The notes beneath the pieces are model-generated. The model had not been told where the DNA came from. It made no database searches and worked only from the letters and a program-made list of their open reading frames with translations. A stretch of DNA of 64,000 bases from Pocillopora verrucosa. Taxonomy: Eukaryota; Cnidaria; Anthozoa; Scleractinia; Pocilloporidae. This document shows positions 1 through 11,889 of this stretch, in pieces. How positions within the stretch are numbered: position 1 is the first letter of the stretch; every line of letters starts with the position of its first letter. The stretch covers positions 18,166,662 through 18,230,661 of the forward strand of contig NC_089313.1 in the NCBI RefSeq assembly GCF_036669915.1, read 5' to 3'. Position numbers and translations under genes: made by a program.

Positions 1-1756
1 TGTCTCGAAATAATTTTGAGGGTAGTTAAACGGACACCTGTTCTAAGAGGACTTCAATAAAAATTTGATCCTAATACTCTATTGTTGCAGCGGTACGTTT
101 ATTTTGTAGTAGAATAGGACGTTATTAGTTCAGTTTAAGTCCAGTAATGGTTTCACACTGCACGAAACCTGAACATCGTTTAAGTTATTCATCGAGAAAA
201 AAAAACAGAAAAATTTTCAAATCCAATAAAGCAGCTGCAATTTTACAATGGCATAACAATGGCATAGAATTGGTCGGGAAATGAAATGCTGATTTCAATT
301 TAAACCTTTCAGTACCTTTCAGCTTAAGCAATGGGTTTCAATTTCCAATTACTGAAAAGGAGCTAAAAACTAATAAACCGACGAATTGCATGACAAAAAG
401 AGATCACTGGGAAGACCGTCACTTGCCCATCAGAGAAATCAAGGTTACAAAGCCATATTTATCTGTGTGTAAAAAAGAAATTAAAATGAAGTGTCATCCT
501 TTTGGCCAACGAATCTCGAATTGAAATGTGAAGGGCTAACAATTATATTTTTAATTCAAATCTATTCTAACCCAGGATAAAACTAATTCATCCTGTTGGG
601 GCCCTCAGTCAATTTGTCTTCAAACATCATTAGTTCCTTTTCATAGCAGTTGGTGTTAACATATTAGTAGACTTACTATTTCAGTTATACCGAAAGTTTT
701 ATTACGTGTAATACCTTCCAGTTATTGACTTTAAATATTTTATATGTATACAATGGATCCAAACGCGCAATACAGCAACAATGATCGTGGGACAAAAAAA
801 ATATTTACATCGGCACAGAGATATTTTTCCAAATGTGTGGATTTTTCCCCCATACCTCCTTGCAATAGTGCTCCGATTATGCAGCCTTAAGATTTTCCTG
901 CCTTACCTAAAAAAAATGGCATCACATACTCCCTCATTCTACTCAAACTGGGGATGTAACTTAGAGAACAGATTCATATTTTCTTCCAGATGTGGCTTGA
1001 AATTGAGTTTTCCTCCGAGTACTACTGATTTTGAAAACGAATCATCTGAACGGAAGAAGTTCTCCTGAGAAAGTTTCGACTCGTTTATGACGGGGAAGGA
1101 GGTAGATAGGAGCTCTTTGTCGTTTTATGGAGACAAACAAAAAGTAATTACGATGTTGTTTTTCAGAGAATAACACAAAACGCTGATTGATTTGTATGGC
1201 GTAGGTGGGACACAACACTGTTACGTATTAGTGAGGCAGTGGTCACCAAAGTATCATAACTCTGGCCGAGATTAAAATTACAAGTACAAGTTCAGTTGCC
1301 GCACCATTCGTACGTCTTTCGTGTTGGCTTTGTGAAGTTACTCCGGCACTCGTTGTTTATCATATATATAGCAAGAGATTGTAAAAAATTTATAATATCT
1401 TGCATATAGACGCTCCATGCTCTAAAAGAGCTTTGGCACATTTTACCTGAAAAAAATAAAAGTTTCTCATGTTCGTGTTAGAGCGGATGTGGACATGTTT
1501 TTAATATTAAAAAATTTATCATTGTCCGAAAATCCATATCCTAGACTTTGTTTGTACTACTTCCTCGATTAACGGAAATACAAAAAGGGCAAAACTTGTC
1601 TGTGGAAAAGAAGTCCTCGTATTTAAAATGAAGTGGTACGATAAGGAAATTAAAATTACGTTAGTTGATATCTAAACAATAAGAAAAAGCAAGAATATTC
1701 TAACCAGTCACATGACATGTTTGCCTGAACCACGAAACACGTGCACTATCTGAAGC

Positions 1757-1817
1757 AGTATATAATTGCAGTAGTGACCATATAGATGACTCACACATCA
1801 CATTGGAGGACCACAAG
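1757..1817 (+). promoter_or_regulatory. Candidate TATA box with short non-coding first exon
   Basis: A TATATAA-type box lies near 1758-1765. About 50 bases further on is a good splice donor, CACAAG|GTGAGT, with the cut after 1817. The arrangement TATA, roughly 30 bases, transcription start, short exon, donor fits an inducible or tissue-specific promoter. The nearest downstream plus-strand gene is the secreted peptide at 4465, which has no obvious promoter of its own close by. The link is inference. Confidence 0.25.
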
Positions 1818-3796
1818 GTGAGTTTGCGTCTGTTCCTCCTTGGTAAAAAGAATAATCCACATTTAGAGAATGTTTTGCTCTTTCCTGTTCTGGTTTGATC
1901 ACTCTACTCTGTGGGTGATTTAACTTATTTTCATCACGCCTGCCAAGCAGATTCGAAGCTTTGTGTTTCAAATATCACTGAGAAAAGAGGTTGAAAGTTT
2001 ACGCACGTTCTGGTTAAGCGGCGAATTCAGGTTCATTCTGTTAACTTTCTCGGCTGAAATTTCAGGTTTACAACAGAGAATGTTTGGTATTTTTAACCTT
2101 TATATAACAATTCTAGGAAAAAGATAATATCTGATAATGTTTAATATTGTATGTACCAGCGGTTCAGTCTGTAATTAAGGGTAATGTGGTGTGATTATTT
2201 CCTGTAAAAAGTCTCTACAATTAATATTCTGAGATTTATCCGCTGCGGTGGAAAGAGTAAAGTCTTCAACTTGAGTTGTGTCCGAAAATAAATTGATTTA
2301 ATGAACGAGTAACTGCAAGCATACAGGCGTGCAATGTAATTATGTTTACACGTGCAACAAATGTTATATAAAAACAAGCAAAAATTAGGATGTGGCGTAC
2401 TTTTGTACTTTATCAAGTTATGACTGATGATAAAAAACATTTCAAGTGGAGTTTTCCAAAGTAAAAAGTTTCTCATAGTTTTAACCACTATTCTTTTCCA
2501 TTTTCATACAGTTTCCCAGTTATTAAAAAAAAAAGCTTCGCACGCAAATCAGCAAAATTGTAATAATACCCAGTCCCTCAAACGTTTGTATCAATAGGCG
2601 CTGAAAAGCCAACATTCGTAGGCATGATTTAGTACGAAGAAAAATGAAACAAGTAAGCAGAATCTTCCAGCCAGTGTTTTCACCTTGAGTTCATGTCGTG
2701 CTCAACGTGGACAGATCAGCTCAAAGTAGTATAAAAATTTCCACTAAACCTAACGCTTTAATTCAATCATAATTTGTACATATTTTCATCCTCTACACCT
2801 GTAGAAAATATAATTTTTCAAATCCTATTTCGACTCTACAAATGTCTGCTCATGACTCTCTGTTATCCAAAAGATAAAAGCGCCCCTCCCATTGTCAGTA
2901 TAGAATTAAGCTCTTTTTTTGCTCGCCACGTATGCAACTTAATTTATCACCAGATTATACATCGAGTTTCCTTTAGTACCAATGAGTCTGACAATCAAGT
3001 TAAGAAGTTTAGTGCCCGTAATACTAATTGGTAACTGAATTTCTCCTCGGAGTTCACCTTAATGAATAGTTACGCCTATTACAATTAACTTCAATAATGT
3101 TGGTTTAACTTGAACAAAAAGCTGGAAGACTTAAGTGGTTTCTCCTTAAATCAATATTGAAAAAAAATTCAATTGAGGATAATTTTTTAAAGCTATAATG
3201 ACCAAAGCTTTATGAGGAACACTTAGGCGCGACATGATATTTCAAATCTTAAATCTTGCTTCGTTTTCGCAAGGCTATGTATAACATGATTCAGTAATTT
3301 AATCGGTAATATCTTATGGGCTATCCTAATGTAAGAGGGTATTTTTAGCTTTTGTTTGATTTCAACATGGATTGTAATAACAGCACGAGTCTAAATGACG
3401 AGGGGGAAGTTCCAGCAAAAGCTGTTAGGAAGGTTAAGAGCTTCGAGTCGAACGAGGCCTGTTTTCGAAGTGGTCCAACATAAAGGATAATAGTGCTCCT
3501 TATTGGAGCCTCTCCGTCTGTCATACCTCAAGAATAAGGTTTAAATCGCTTTTGAAGTTTTATCCATAAAACAATATCATTACTTAATTTCACTGATACC
3601 TATATCACAAAATCCTTGTCTCGATGGCATAGTTGGAGAGGCCCGTGCTTCAAATTGCCATTCGTTAATAAGCAAAGGCTGTAGCTAAAGGAGGGTTGGG
3701 TAGGCTTCAGTGCATTTGACCCCCTTTTTAACGGAAAAGGATGATGACTTATAATATGAGAACAACCTGGCAAGACCGACGCTGGTGTCGGATTTC

Positions 3797-3843
3797 CGCC
3801 CCCCCCCTCCCCCCCCCCACTCCACTCCCCCGTCGCACGCCCC
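3797..3843. repeat. Cytosine-rich low-complexity tract
   Basis: Runs of 9-10 C broken by single T or A bases. The guanine-rich complement could in principle form a quadruplex. No coding potential is seen. Confidence 0.8.
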
Positions 3844-4464
3844 CTTTTTACCCACTCACCGTCAAGTGTTACTTTTATTCAATTCAGGCTTTTTGTATTG
3901 ATCGTTTGATGAAAATTTAACTCCACTTGCTTGTGCAAGTCTAAGCTGTAGAAGTGTTTGCCTTGGTAAGGAACTCCTTCCAGAGCCAGGTAAGGCGAGA
4001 TGATGGAGTCACAAAATCAGTTACTTTTCATAGGCTATGCACCAAACTTGAATGATTTTGAAGTTTCCACATCAGAAGAGCAAGCTAAATACATCAAACG
4101 AGAACATATGGAAGAGGATGATAGATATTTTTATCTAATTTTAAATCATTAACTGCCATAAATATCGTGAGTAAAAAGAAGACCCTGTGTTGAACTGCGC
4201 TCAAAAGTGCTTCATTCAAAGAAATCCTCTGTACCTCAAAGTCTTTTAACAACACTTATGCCTTTACTTGATTAGTTATTTCTTAGTTTGTATACCGACA
4301 CTCAGCAGGCTTTTACGATTGTGATTCACAGTATGTGGTTTCAAAAGCTTTTAAAATGAGTACGCCGTAATATGGCGTAACGCATGGCAAATAAAGTTTG
4401 AATCAAAGTTGAACAATAACGTTTGGAGACTAGTTTTGATATGTTCTCTGTTTCACCAAACAGA

Positions 4465-4884
4465 ATGAATACCAAAACGTCTGTTATCCTCATTTTCGCC
4501 GCGGCCTTGGTAACCACGATCTCTTCAGCCAGCGGAGGTTTAGAAGAGGACATGCCCTACAAAAGCCTTCTTCGTGAGCTATGGAGGAAAGAAAGTGACA
4601 TGAAGGAAACTTTTGATGAGGTAACTCGGGAGAGGTTTTTCGGATACTTGCTGCCGGTGATTCTAGCTCACACTTGCAAACTCTTCTTATAATCACTTCT
4701 CCTAAATTCTTGTTTATTTCTATAGGCCACTAGCATGAAGTCGAAGAGAACCGAAGACTGCGACTTAATCAATCAACCATGCTCTGTTGCAGTGGATTGT
4801 GAGATTTCCACCTGCGAAGGCCAACCCCTTCAATGTTATTATGGTGAATGCGGAAGACAAGAAAGCTATTGGTACAAGCGATAA
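4465..4884 (+). CDS. Small secreted cysteine-rich peptide precursor (two exons)
   Basis: Exons 4465-4620 and 4726-4884 join in phase 0 to 104 residues plus stop. The donor is GAG|GTAACT and the acceptor is tttctatag|GCC. Residues 1 to about 22 form a typical signal peptide: a lysine-containing N-terminus, a hydrophobic Ile/Phe/Ala/Leu/Val core, then a Ser/Ala/Ser/Gly cleavage region. An acidic and charged propeptide-like part follows. After a Lys-Arg pair comes a compact C-terminal module with six cysteines spaced C-x6-C-x5-C-x4-C-x6-C-x4-C, and the protein ends in Lys-Arg. An alternative in-frame ATG lies at 4441. I do not recognise the family. A secreted defence, venom-type or signalling peptide are all possible. 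The spacing lacks the adjacent Cys-Cys of a classical knottin and does not match the 8-cysteine coral SCRiP pattern. The gene model is fairly secure; the function is unknown. Confidence 0.72.
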
Positions 4885-5606
4885 TTAAGGCTTGTTGCTG
4901 GATCATTTGTTCAGTTATTGGTTACAGTTGTCTTGTAGTAAATGTTAAACTTTGCCTCCTTAGATTTTCAAGTAAACGATGAATGCACAGCAAAATAGCC
5001 GAGTGTTAAAATCGATTGCGTTCAAAACATTCCCCATTCTCTTTGCCGTCATTCCCTTCTTATCCTCATAGCGATGAAACACTGCTATAACACGGTTGTG
5101 CCGATTATCAAGGAGTGTATCGTAGTTATCTCACTCCTAGATCTCGTAGTTCAAGCCGATCAACAATCCTACAACTCTGCGCACTGGTGATGAAATGAAT
5201 TAAAACCTTTTAAAAATCCGTAATTTTTAAGAGTTCTCGCCCAAACAGGAATTATCACGGACCTTCAGGTCTTCAGTCACAAATGGAGCCATCTCTCTAG
5301 TTTTTAAAACAAATCGGAATGAAAAAATGAAAGGACATCGGGAAGACAAGTGTTACCGGAATGTTTCATATCAATTTGTGCGTAAAAAGAGACAGTAATT
5401 CAACCAACCTTTAATATCCACTCGGTAATAGCAGTGTTTGTTACTGAAACAACAAAACAGAATTGAGCCTGCGAATTTATCTCAGAGTGAACCTCTGCAA
5501 CTTACTTCTCTAGTGTTATATACAGCAGCGTAAAAGAAATGAAGTTTCACGACTTGAATCAACACAAACTGCTTCCGAAAAATTGACTGAATAGACTAAA
5601 ATCATG

Positions 5607-5658
5607 TGCCGAGAGCCGGATTTTCAGTCTGAATCTCTGCCAGCTGAGCCATCTTGGC
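5607..5658 (-). pseudogene. tRNA-Phe-like sequence lacking the T arm
   Basis: Read on the minus strand, it begins GCCAAGATGGCTCAGCTGGC, closely like the 5' half of eukaryotic tRNA-Phe (acceptor strand, D arm with GGCTCAG A-box). A CTGAAAA anticodon loop with GAA follows. It then goes almost directly to a TCTCGGCA end that pairs imperfectly with the 5' strand. The variable loop and T arm are missing, so at 52 bases it cannot be a normal cytosolic tRNA. It is probably a deleted tRNA gene or tRNA-derived repeat. A second copy lies about 240 bases away on the same strand. Confidence 0.6.
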
Positions 5659-5896
5659 AAATGATGAGTAAGGTTGTTACTTTTTTTTTAAGATTATTTT
5701 TGCGTAAAATAACCAAGTCAAAATACTTACCTGGTTTACCCAAAGCCTTTGTGAACATTTCTTTAACTTGCTTGTTATTATATTATGAATTGACAATCAC
5801 ACAGGAGAGAAACTCTTTGAAAATTCAAACCACAACTGGAAAAATTTAACAAGAGATTAAAGCAAAACACAAATGAAATCTTTTTAAAAAGGGAAA

Positions 5897-5999
5897 TGCC
5901 GAAACCCGGGACTGTTCAGGGCTCATATGCGCCCTCCGAATTTGTACCAGGGACCTTCAGATCTTCAGCCTAACGCTCTCCCAACTGAGCTATCTCGGC
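5897..5999 (-). pseudogene. tRNA-Phe(GAA)-like gene with hairpin insertion in the T loop
   Basis: Minus strand. The acceptor strands GCCGAGA and TTTCGGC pair, followed at the 3' end by A. The D arm is GCTC...GAGC, and the anticodon loop CTGAAGA carries GAA on a five-pair stem that includes G-T pairs. The 3' end CCCGGGTTTCGGCA is the standard tRNA-Phe end. The sequence departs from a canonical tRNA-Phe in the T loop, where about 34 bases replace the usual few. That insert holds a hairpin, AGGGC...GCCCT around CATATG, giving 103 bases instead of about 73. A functional tRNA is unlikely; a pseudogene or tRNA-derived repeat is more likely. Confidence 0.7.
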
Positions 6000-8900
6000 A
6001 CCAAGCGTCCAATTGAAGCTTGGTCAAGAAATTTCTATCAATTGAAAAGGGATCTAAACAACTGGACACGTTTTTGAGATCTTGTGGTCACCTGACTCTG
6101 TAAATGCAAAATGGATGACCCTGGATGTGTATCACTGAGCCTCAGTGTAACGCAAGCTAAACGCAAACTAAATCAAAGGGGAAAATTCATTTTCTCGTCG
6201 CCTGGCCTTCCTGTTAAAAGCTTGAAGGGAAAACGCGCATTTCTTCAATTTAACGTCAGCGAAACTTTGAATTCGCTCGATTACCGTGAGATAATGGACT
6301 CAGTAAGTGAAGTAGGATGTTTGATCCCCAAGTTACTTCTCCTTAATATTCGAGTGCGAAAAGGATTGTACCGCACAGCATCATCATGGCCAATATTTGA
6401 GTTTTTATTTTTGAATAAGTTTTATGTATAATTTGAAGTTTTCTGATAAATCTTCTTCGGAAGAAAACCATTGCGCACCCAGAAAAACACTTGTGGTTCC
6501 TCTCTTTTCAATCGTGCTCAAATACTCTCAAATCAGACACTGTCTCTTTATTTAGGGAGTGAACTTAGCAAAGTTGGTGGCTGGGAAAAAGTTGTTTTTT
6601 TCTTTAGCAAACAAAGCTGCCTATTGTGTCTTCAACATAAGTGCAAAATTAAGGACTGGTTTCCGCCCATCTTCGATAAAACGAAGAGCTTCAACTTTAA
6701 GACAACTATGATTAGAAAAATGAATATGGTCTTTGGATGGATTAATTTCGTTAATTCCAAGCTAGGTTTATGCCTTAAAACAATACAATGGAAAAATTAG
6801 CGCACAGCCGTGTAATGCGGTAAATCGCTTTATCACTCCATAGTTTCTGAAGCGTAGTTGCTTCATGTTTTTTTTTAAAGTTGGCCTCTCGCTAATTGCT
6901 TCATTTTTAACTCAAAATAATGTGCACGTAGGCCGAATCTTTGAGAGCAAATAGCTTTTATCCCATCAAAGAGTAACCCTGTAGAGAGGTGTTCCTTAAT
7001 CGCAGTTTGCTTAGATTAATTAAACCTATTTAGTAATTGACTGCACGTGTCCATAAAAGCTTAAGACTTTCTTCAGGAAATGGCAAAATTCCTAAATGGT
7101 ATTTACATATGAATCAAGCCAGACTACCTTTGTAGATGTTAGAGCACTTTCAAAAAGCGCAAGTTGGACCATGAAAAACCTCCCAAAAACTAAATACCGC
7201 CCACAAAATTTACATGCACTCGATCTGCTTTCGAGATATGAAAAATCTGAATGGTGAATCTTTTCAAATCCAAGAACCAATTTGGCGCAAAGCCACTTGG
7301 CGTTGCTTTCTGAGTAAACACTTTCTTCTCGAGATGAAGAGCAGGATAAAAGATACATTAGTCGTTTTGTGGTGGGAGCGAAGGCGTAAATGTGTTTGCT
7401 AACATGGAACATGCTCTTCCGCAATGTCAATTTATCAAAATAACTACGGAGCTGAAACAATTCAAACTCCCTCAAAAAAGACTTTCGCAGTTTCCCCTTA
7501 CGAAAAGCAATTTTGAATTATTGTATTCTTAAAATTTGAATTTGTTCAACCAAACTTTATCAGCCAGTCCATGATTGGGAAATAAGCGGCTTACGTATTG
7601 GCATAAAGGCGACGCGCGGAAAATAATACCTTGCTTGCTTAAGTTATTTCGAAACCATTAAGAAATTAAGTAATCATGAGCTTGATGAGCTCAGAAAAGT
7701 TTCGTGAAAGGCCAAAATTGGGACCATTACTAAGTGGGTCAAAACTATAATGGAGTGAAAATCTACAAGATTGTTTTATTGATGGAATTATCGAGAAAGA
7801 TAAGGGGCTGCAAGGCGCCGGATCTACCTGCGAAGATTTATTATGGTGCAAACAATTGAAATAACACTTTAAAACCAAAACAGGGAGATCCAAATAAACG
7901 GTGTTTTCTTATTAAAGATACAGTTGTCTCCTGGGTGGTCGATTGTTTCAGGTTAGATAACCCAAGAGGAGGAAATGTATGAAGCAAGCCAATAACGCGG
8001 GAACGCGTTTCATGTATTGAAGAGGATAATGAACAAACAAAACTTCTAGCGCCACTTAAACTAGCGAATCCATTTTGTTTCCTTTTGTTTCGCGCTTACT
8101 TTTAAGCGGAGTGAAATTAGATCCGACCAAAAACCAGCTGCCACATTAGCGAGGCTCCCGAGCTAACTTGCGCAAATTACTTTTCAAATTACCATCCAAA
8201 GAATCTGCAAATGTACATTGCTGAAACAGAGCGCTTTTGACCAACAACCTACCGGTGTGTTGATAGCGAACGTGTGTGCACTTCTGTCGATGACGAAGCT
8301 TCATTTTGTCGGTTTTTCGACGGAATCCACCGTCGGGTCAGTTTGCAAACACATATGGCGTGAAACCTCAAAGGAAAAATAACCGTCTAGATTCTTTTTA
8401 ATGGACCGGATTTGTTTTACAGTTGTGGTTTTTATCACTGAAATTACTTTAAGCGATTTATAGAACGGCAATTAATGAGTTTTGCTAGGCAGACCACACA
8501 TTTTGATCGACTCATACTTGTTTAATGGCCTAAGGGACAATTTGATTAATCTTATTCACTTTAAAAAAAACGAAATCATGCTAATGGACAGTAGGAGTGT
8601 ATGCTTCGATGCTTGGGTCCGTGGATTGTCGAAGCGGAAAGCTAACCGTAGACTCACAAGTGCCAATTGACTGACAATTACTTAATGTTCCTTAGATAAA
8701 TACATCGAAGCGGCATTATTTGATATGTGAATGAGTCTATCCACAATACATAAATATGAAATAAGTAACCGCCAACTCACTGTTCTTATAAAAGGCTTGC
8801 ATTGTGTTGAGTAACAAAATCAATTTGTTTGTGTCAAACTTGAAATCAGGAGTGAATTGGTCCATCTTATTATATTTAAATCGATCCTTATAGCTTTTGT

Positions 8901-9133
8901 CTTCAGCCCAAAACACTGCACCACTTTCATACTATTGTTTTCCTCGCCGAAAAAAAGCCAAATTACTTGTACATATTTAATGGCGTTTAACAATAGCTAA
9001 TGGTTTTCGGCCATTTATCCGGACTGCTAAAACCATTTGTCAATTTCCCTTTTATCTTCCCTAGGCGGAGAATACACGCGCCGACAAAGGAAATGACTTA
9101 TCTTGACTTTTCTGTATTTTGTGTTTTAATAGT

Positions 9134-9235
9134 TAATTGAATTCCACCTTCGATTATCTTAAGATAATGATTACTAATTGACACCCTTTCGAGTAATGAT
9201 ATAAACTAATTGTGTAATGATCACCGTTAATTTAG
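9134..9235 (+). promoter_or_regulatory. Conserved non-coding element, copy 1 (upstream of first homeobox gene)
   Basis: This 102-base stretch aligns with only small gaps to 17761-17864, upstream of the paralogous homeobox gene. It starts with TAATTGAATTC. At 9153-9168 is the perfect palindrome ATTATCTTAAGATAAT, two inverted GATA sites four bases apart. Several TAAT/ATTA homeodomain cores follow (CTAATTGACAC, ACTAATTG, GTTAATTT). Its 3' edge is about 308 bases before the start codon at 9543. It is a probable promoter or enhancer duplicated with the gene and retained. Confidence 0.75.
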
Positions 9236-9542
9236 CTGCCCAAGGAGGGACTGATACAAGGGAATTAGCTCTCGTACATTTGTGCACTCAGTTGTATCAC
9301 TTTAACGACGTTTGCTTTGAGCTTTTCTGGTTGACGCCTGCTTGTAAAGCTTTTGGCATCAACTTAATAAGCTCTGAATGCGTATTCAAACAAGAGAAGC
9401 CCTGCAACTGTCAATCAGCTAATCGACGTACTGTAGCCGTAACAAAGAACACAAATAAGTTAGCCATCTGCTTCGAAGACATTTCAAGCAATCCGCACAT
9501 CTGCGAAGGCAGAAGCACTCACCTAAAGGAAACACCAACATC

Positions 9543-11889
9543 ATGTTTTACCAAGACCCTTTCCTGCTCTACCAACAACCGCCATTTTGTCACGGTAGTT
9601 CGAGTGCAAGAAATGCGCCAAGCCGTTCTTCTTTCAGGATCGACGACATTTTGGTCCCACGTCAACCTTTCCTTGTCCCTAAACAGCCAAGTTTTCAGGA
9701 GCCTAGATCTTCTGTTCCAAACAACAACCCGTTAAAATTTGGTATGCACTCGATTCTCACACAAAGGCAGCGAGAGGAAGTTCCAATGTTTCAAGGTGGG
9801 TTGACTAACTTTATGCCCCATTTTGCACACTAAAACTACTCTGCGAACCCACCTACCTCAAAATCCCACTGTTCAACCTCCAACATTGCAGTTTTATATT
9901 CAGGCACGATAATGTGCTAACTGATCAATGCTATGCACAGTTGGCTCGACGGAGTCAAAGAATACTCCATTTTCTTCGTGAGCTACAAAGCTATCAAATG
10001 TGTTTGCTAATTAAGCATTCTGTACTGTTTTTGTCACACGGAACTTCTCTCAATGTCTTTCTTGTCAAAAGTTAAAATTAGCTGAACTACGCCTGAAACA
10101 ACCTTCTTTAGTTGTAAAAGATTGGTAACTCATTTGTTTGTCCTTATTCAATGGCGTTTTAGAATGAATTGCATCCCCGGTGAAAAATTAAATCAGAATT
10201 GGCGGGAAACAATTCTTATTGGTGTCAGTGAGAGAGACATTTTCAGATTGTCAGCTGCGATTTCGAAAGAAAGGTTTTCAATTGACAAAACAGAAAGCTA
10301 TCCTGTAAATGTAATCGTAGGAATTTGAACAGAGCTCAAAGAGTTTGGGAACTTACTTCAATTATCCAGTGGACGTGTGTTTCTGGAAAAGAAACAGCTT
10401 AAACCATTGCGTGTCCCCTCAGTAAAACTAGCTTTCATAGACATAACATCTCTATTGAATCGTTATTAAGATAATCTAATGAAGCGGCAGTGAACACACA
10501 CACAAAAAACGTAATTAAGATTAAAGGGAAAATCCTCGATTTTTTTGGTGAATTTTTTAATACCACATGGTAAAAAAGGAACTTGATAACACGGGAAATC
10601 TAGTGTTTCGAATTCAGGCACTTGCATTAAATCAAATATAAAGAAAAAAAAATGACAAAGAAAATGTCGCTGTAAAACCTTATCGGTCGACAAAATCCCA
10701 AGTTTAGTTGACATCGAAAATGTGCCTGAAATGAAGAAACGGATATACCAAAACTTGTCGAAACTAATCATAGATTTTTAATCAAAGCGAAAAAATGCGC
10801 TCAGGATTTAAGACCTTTAGATTCAGGTTATCAGCACTATTTCCATTCACTGAGTAATATAATAAAAGTAAAACAGAATCATTGAAACAACAACAAAAAA
10901 TTGTCTTTGTTGACTTGAAATAAGATGCTTTCGAGCCGTAAAATGATCTGGAAAATTTGGGATTTTTTTCTTTTAAGGTGTGGAATGACTAGTTTGGTAT
11001 TTGTCAGAAATTAAAGGAAATTTTAAAGACGGACAAACTCTCTGCAAACTGCGAAAAACCTTGAATTCAATCATGTTGTGTTCGCCACTAACATGATTCT
11101 TTGTATCTTGACCAAACGGCTTTGGTTCACCTGTTCTGAGTATAATGTTACAGTATAATTTGCTTGTTTTCTGTATTATAACAAAAAAGTAAGAACGGCT
11201 TTAAAATCCTTTAACAATAGCGTAACCCTTTGTAGTTTCCTCTCATGACTACAACTCCTCAAGGACCTTATGCCTCGAGAACCTATGCAAGGAAGCATAT
11301 CTGCCAAAAGATGTAAATCGAACAGAGCTTTCAAGCACTTCAATCATCGATCATTGGCTGCTTTCTTTTGTTGTAGCAAAGCAACCCTTGAAATTTTGGC
11401 TGCTTTTAATTCTGTGTCAACACTTTTCAAGCATTTAGTATTCTTTATTGAGCCTGAATTGTCCCTTCGTCTGTTGACGTGGTAATTCTTCGCTCTTTTA
11501 CAGATCCAAGTCCTGAAGTTTTAAGCCAACTGCCAGTGTACTTCCGCGTAAAGCCAACTTTGCGGACACCGAGTGGACGAAGATGTCGCAAGTCGCGCAC
11601 GGTTTTCACAGATCTGCAGCTCCGTGTTTTAGAGAAAACGTTCGCGGAACAAAAGTATTTAGACACGTCGAACCGCGCAAAGCTTGCGCAAACGTTGGGA
11701 TTGAACGAGACGCAAGTAAAGACATGGTTTCAAAACAGAAGGATGAAGTGGAAGAAGGAATCAGTTCCAGCAAATAACCAGGAATCCTCAACAAGTAGAA
11801 ACGAAGACTCAAATGCACCAGGAGACGAAAAATCCGATGAAATCGTCACAGAGACCGGAAAAGCCTCCATGGACAAAAAGGTAGAATGA
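9543..11889 (+). CDS. Bar-like NK-class homeodomain transcription factor, paralog 1
   Basis: Exons 9543-9795 and 11504-11889 join in phase 1 (CAAG|GTGGGT, then tttacag|ATCC) to 212 residues. Residues 31-37, FRIDDIL, resemble an Engrailed-homology-1 motif, which recruits Groucho/TLE corepressors. The homeodomain spans about residues 112-171, starting [12 protein letters not shown] and ending [11 protein letters not shown], with Trp48, Phe49, Gln50 and Asn51 intact. Best resemblance by eye is to Barx/BarH/Bsx families: RTVFT-LQL--LEK and QKYL are Barx-like, but it has WFQNRR where Barx has WYQNRR. The C-terminus is acidic and serine-rich. It is expected to be a nuclear DNA-binding repressor. 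A paralog lies 6.3 kb downstream in the same orientation with the same intron position. Exact orthology within the Bar group is uncertain. Confidence 0.88.

Larger units (their letters stand above)
1..4440. other. Intergenic region, no gene recognised
   Basis: AT-rich sequence in which I could not recognise a protein family. Open frames of up to about 95 codons exist but show no domain, no signal peptide and no plausible splice partners. Notable contents are a possible TATA box plus 5' UTR exon near 1757-1817 (listed separately) and a cytosine-rich tract at about 3797-3843. Confidence 0.5.
4885..9133. other. Intergenic region with tRNA-like sequences, no protein gene recognised
   Basis: Apart from the two tRNA-Phe-like sequences listed separately, I recognise nothing. 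Open frames at 6111-6431, 6471-6800 and 7092-7475 (minus) reach 106-127 codons, but their composition is that of translated AT-rich DNA and they carry no motif. Confidence 0.5.

Noticed and set aside
7092..7475. 127-codon minus-strand open frame
   Set aside because: No family resemblance, signal peptide, splice context or conservation evidence; length is compatible with chance in AT-rich DNA.
9217..9735. 172-codon frame overlapping the first homeobox exon
   Set aside because: It overlaps the homeobox coding exon in a different frame and has no domain. The paralog supports the start at 9543.
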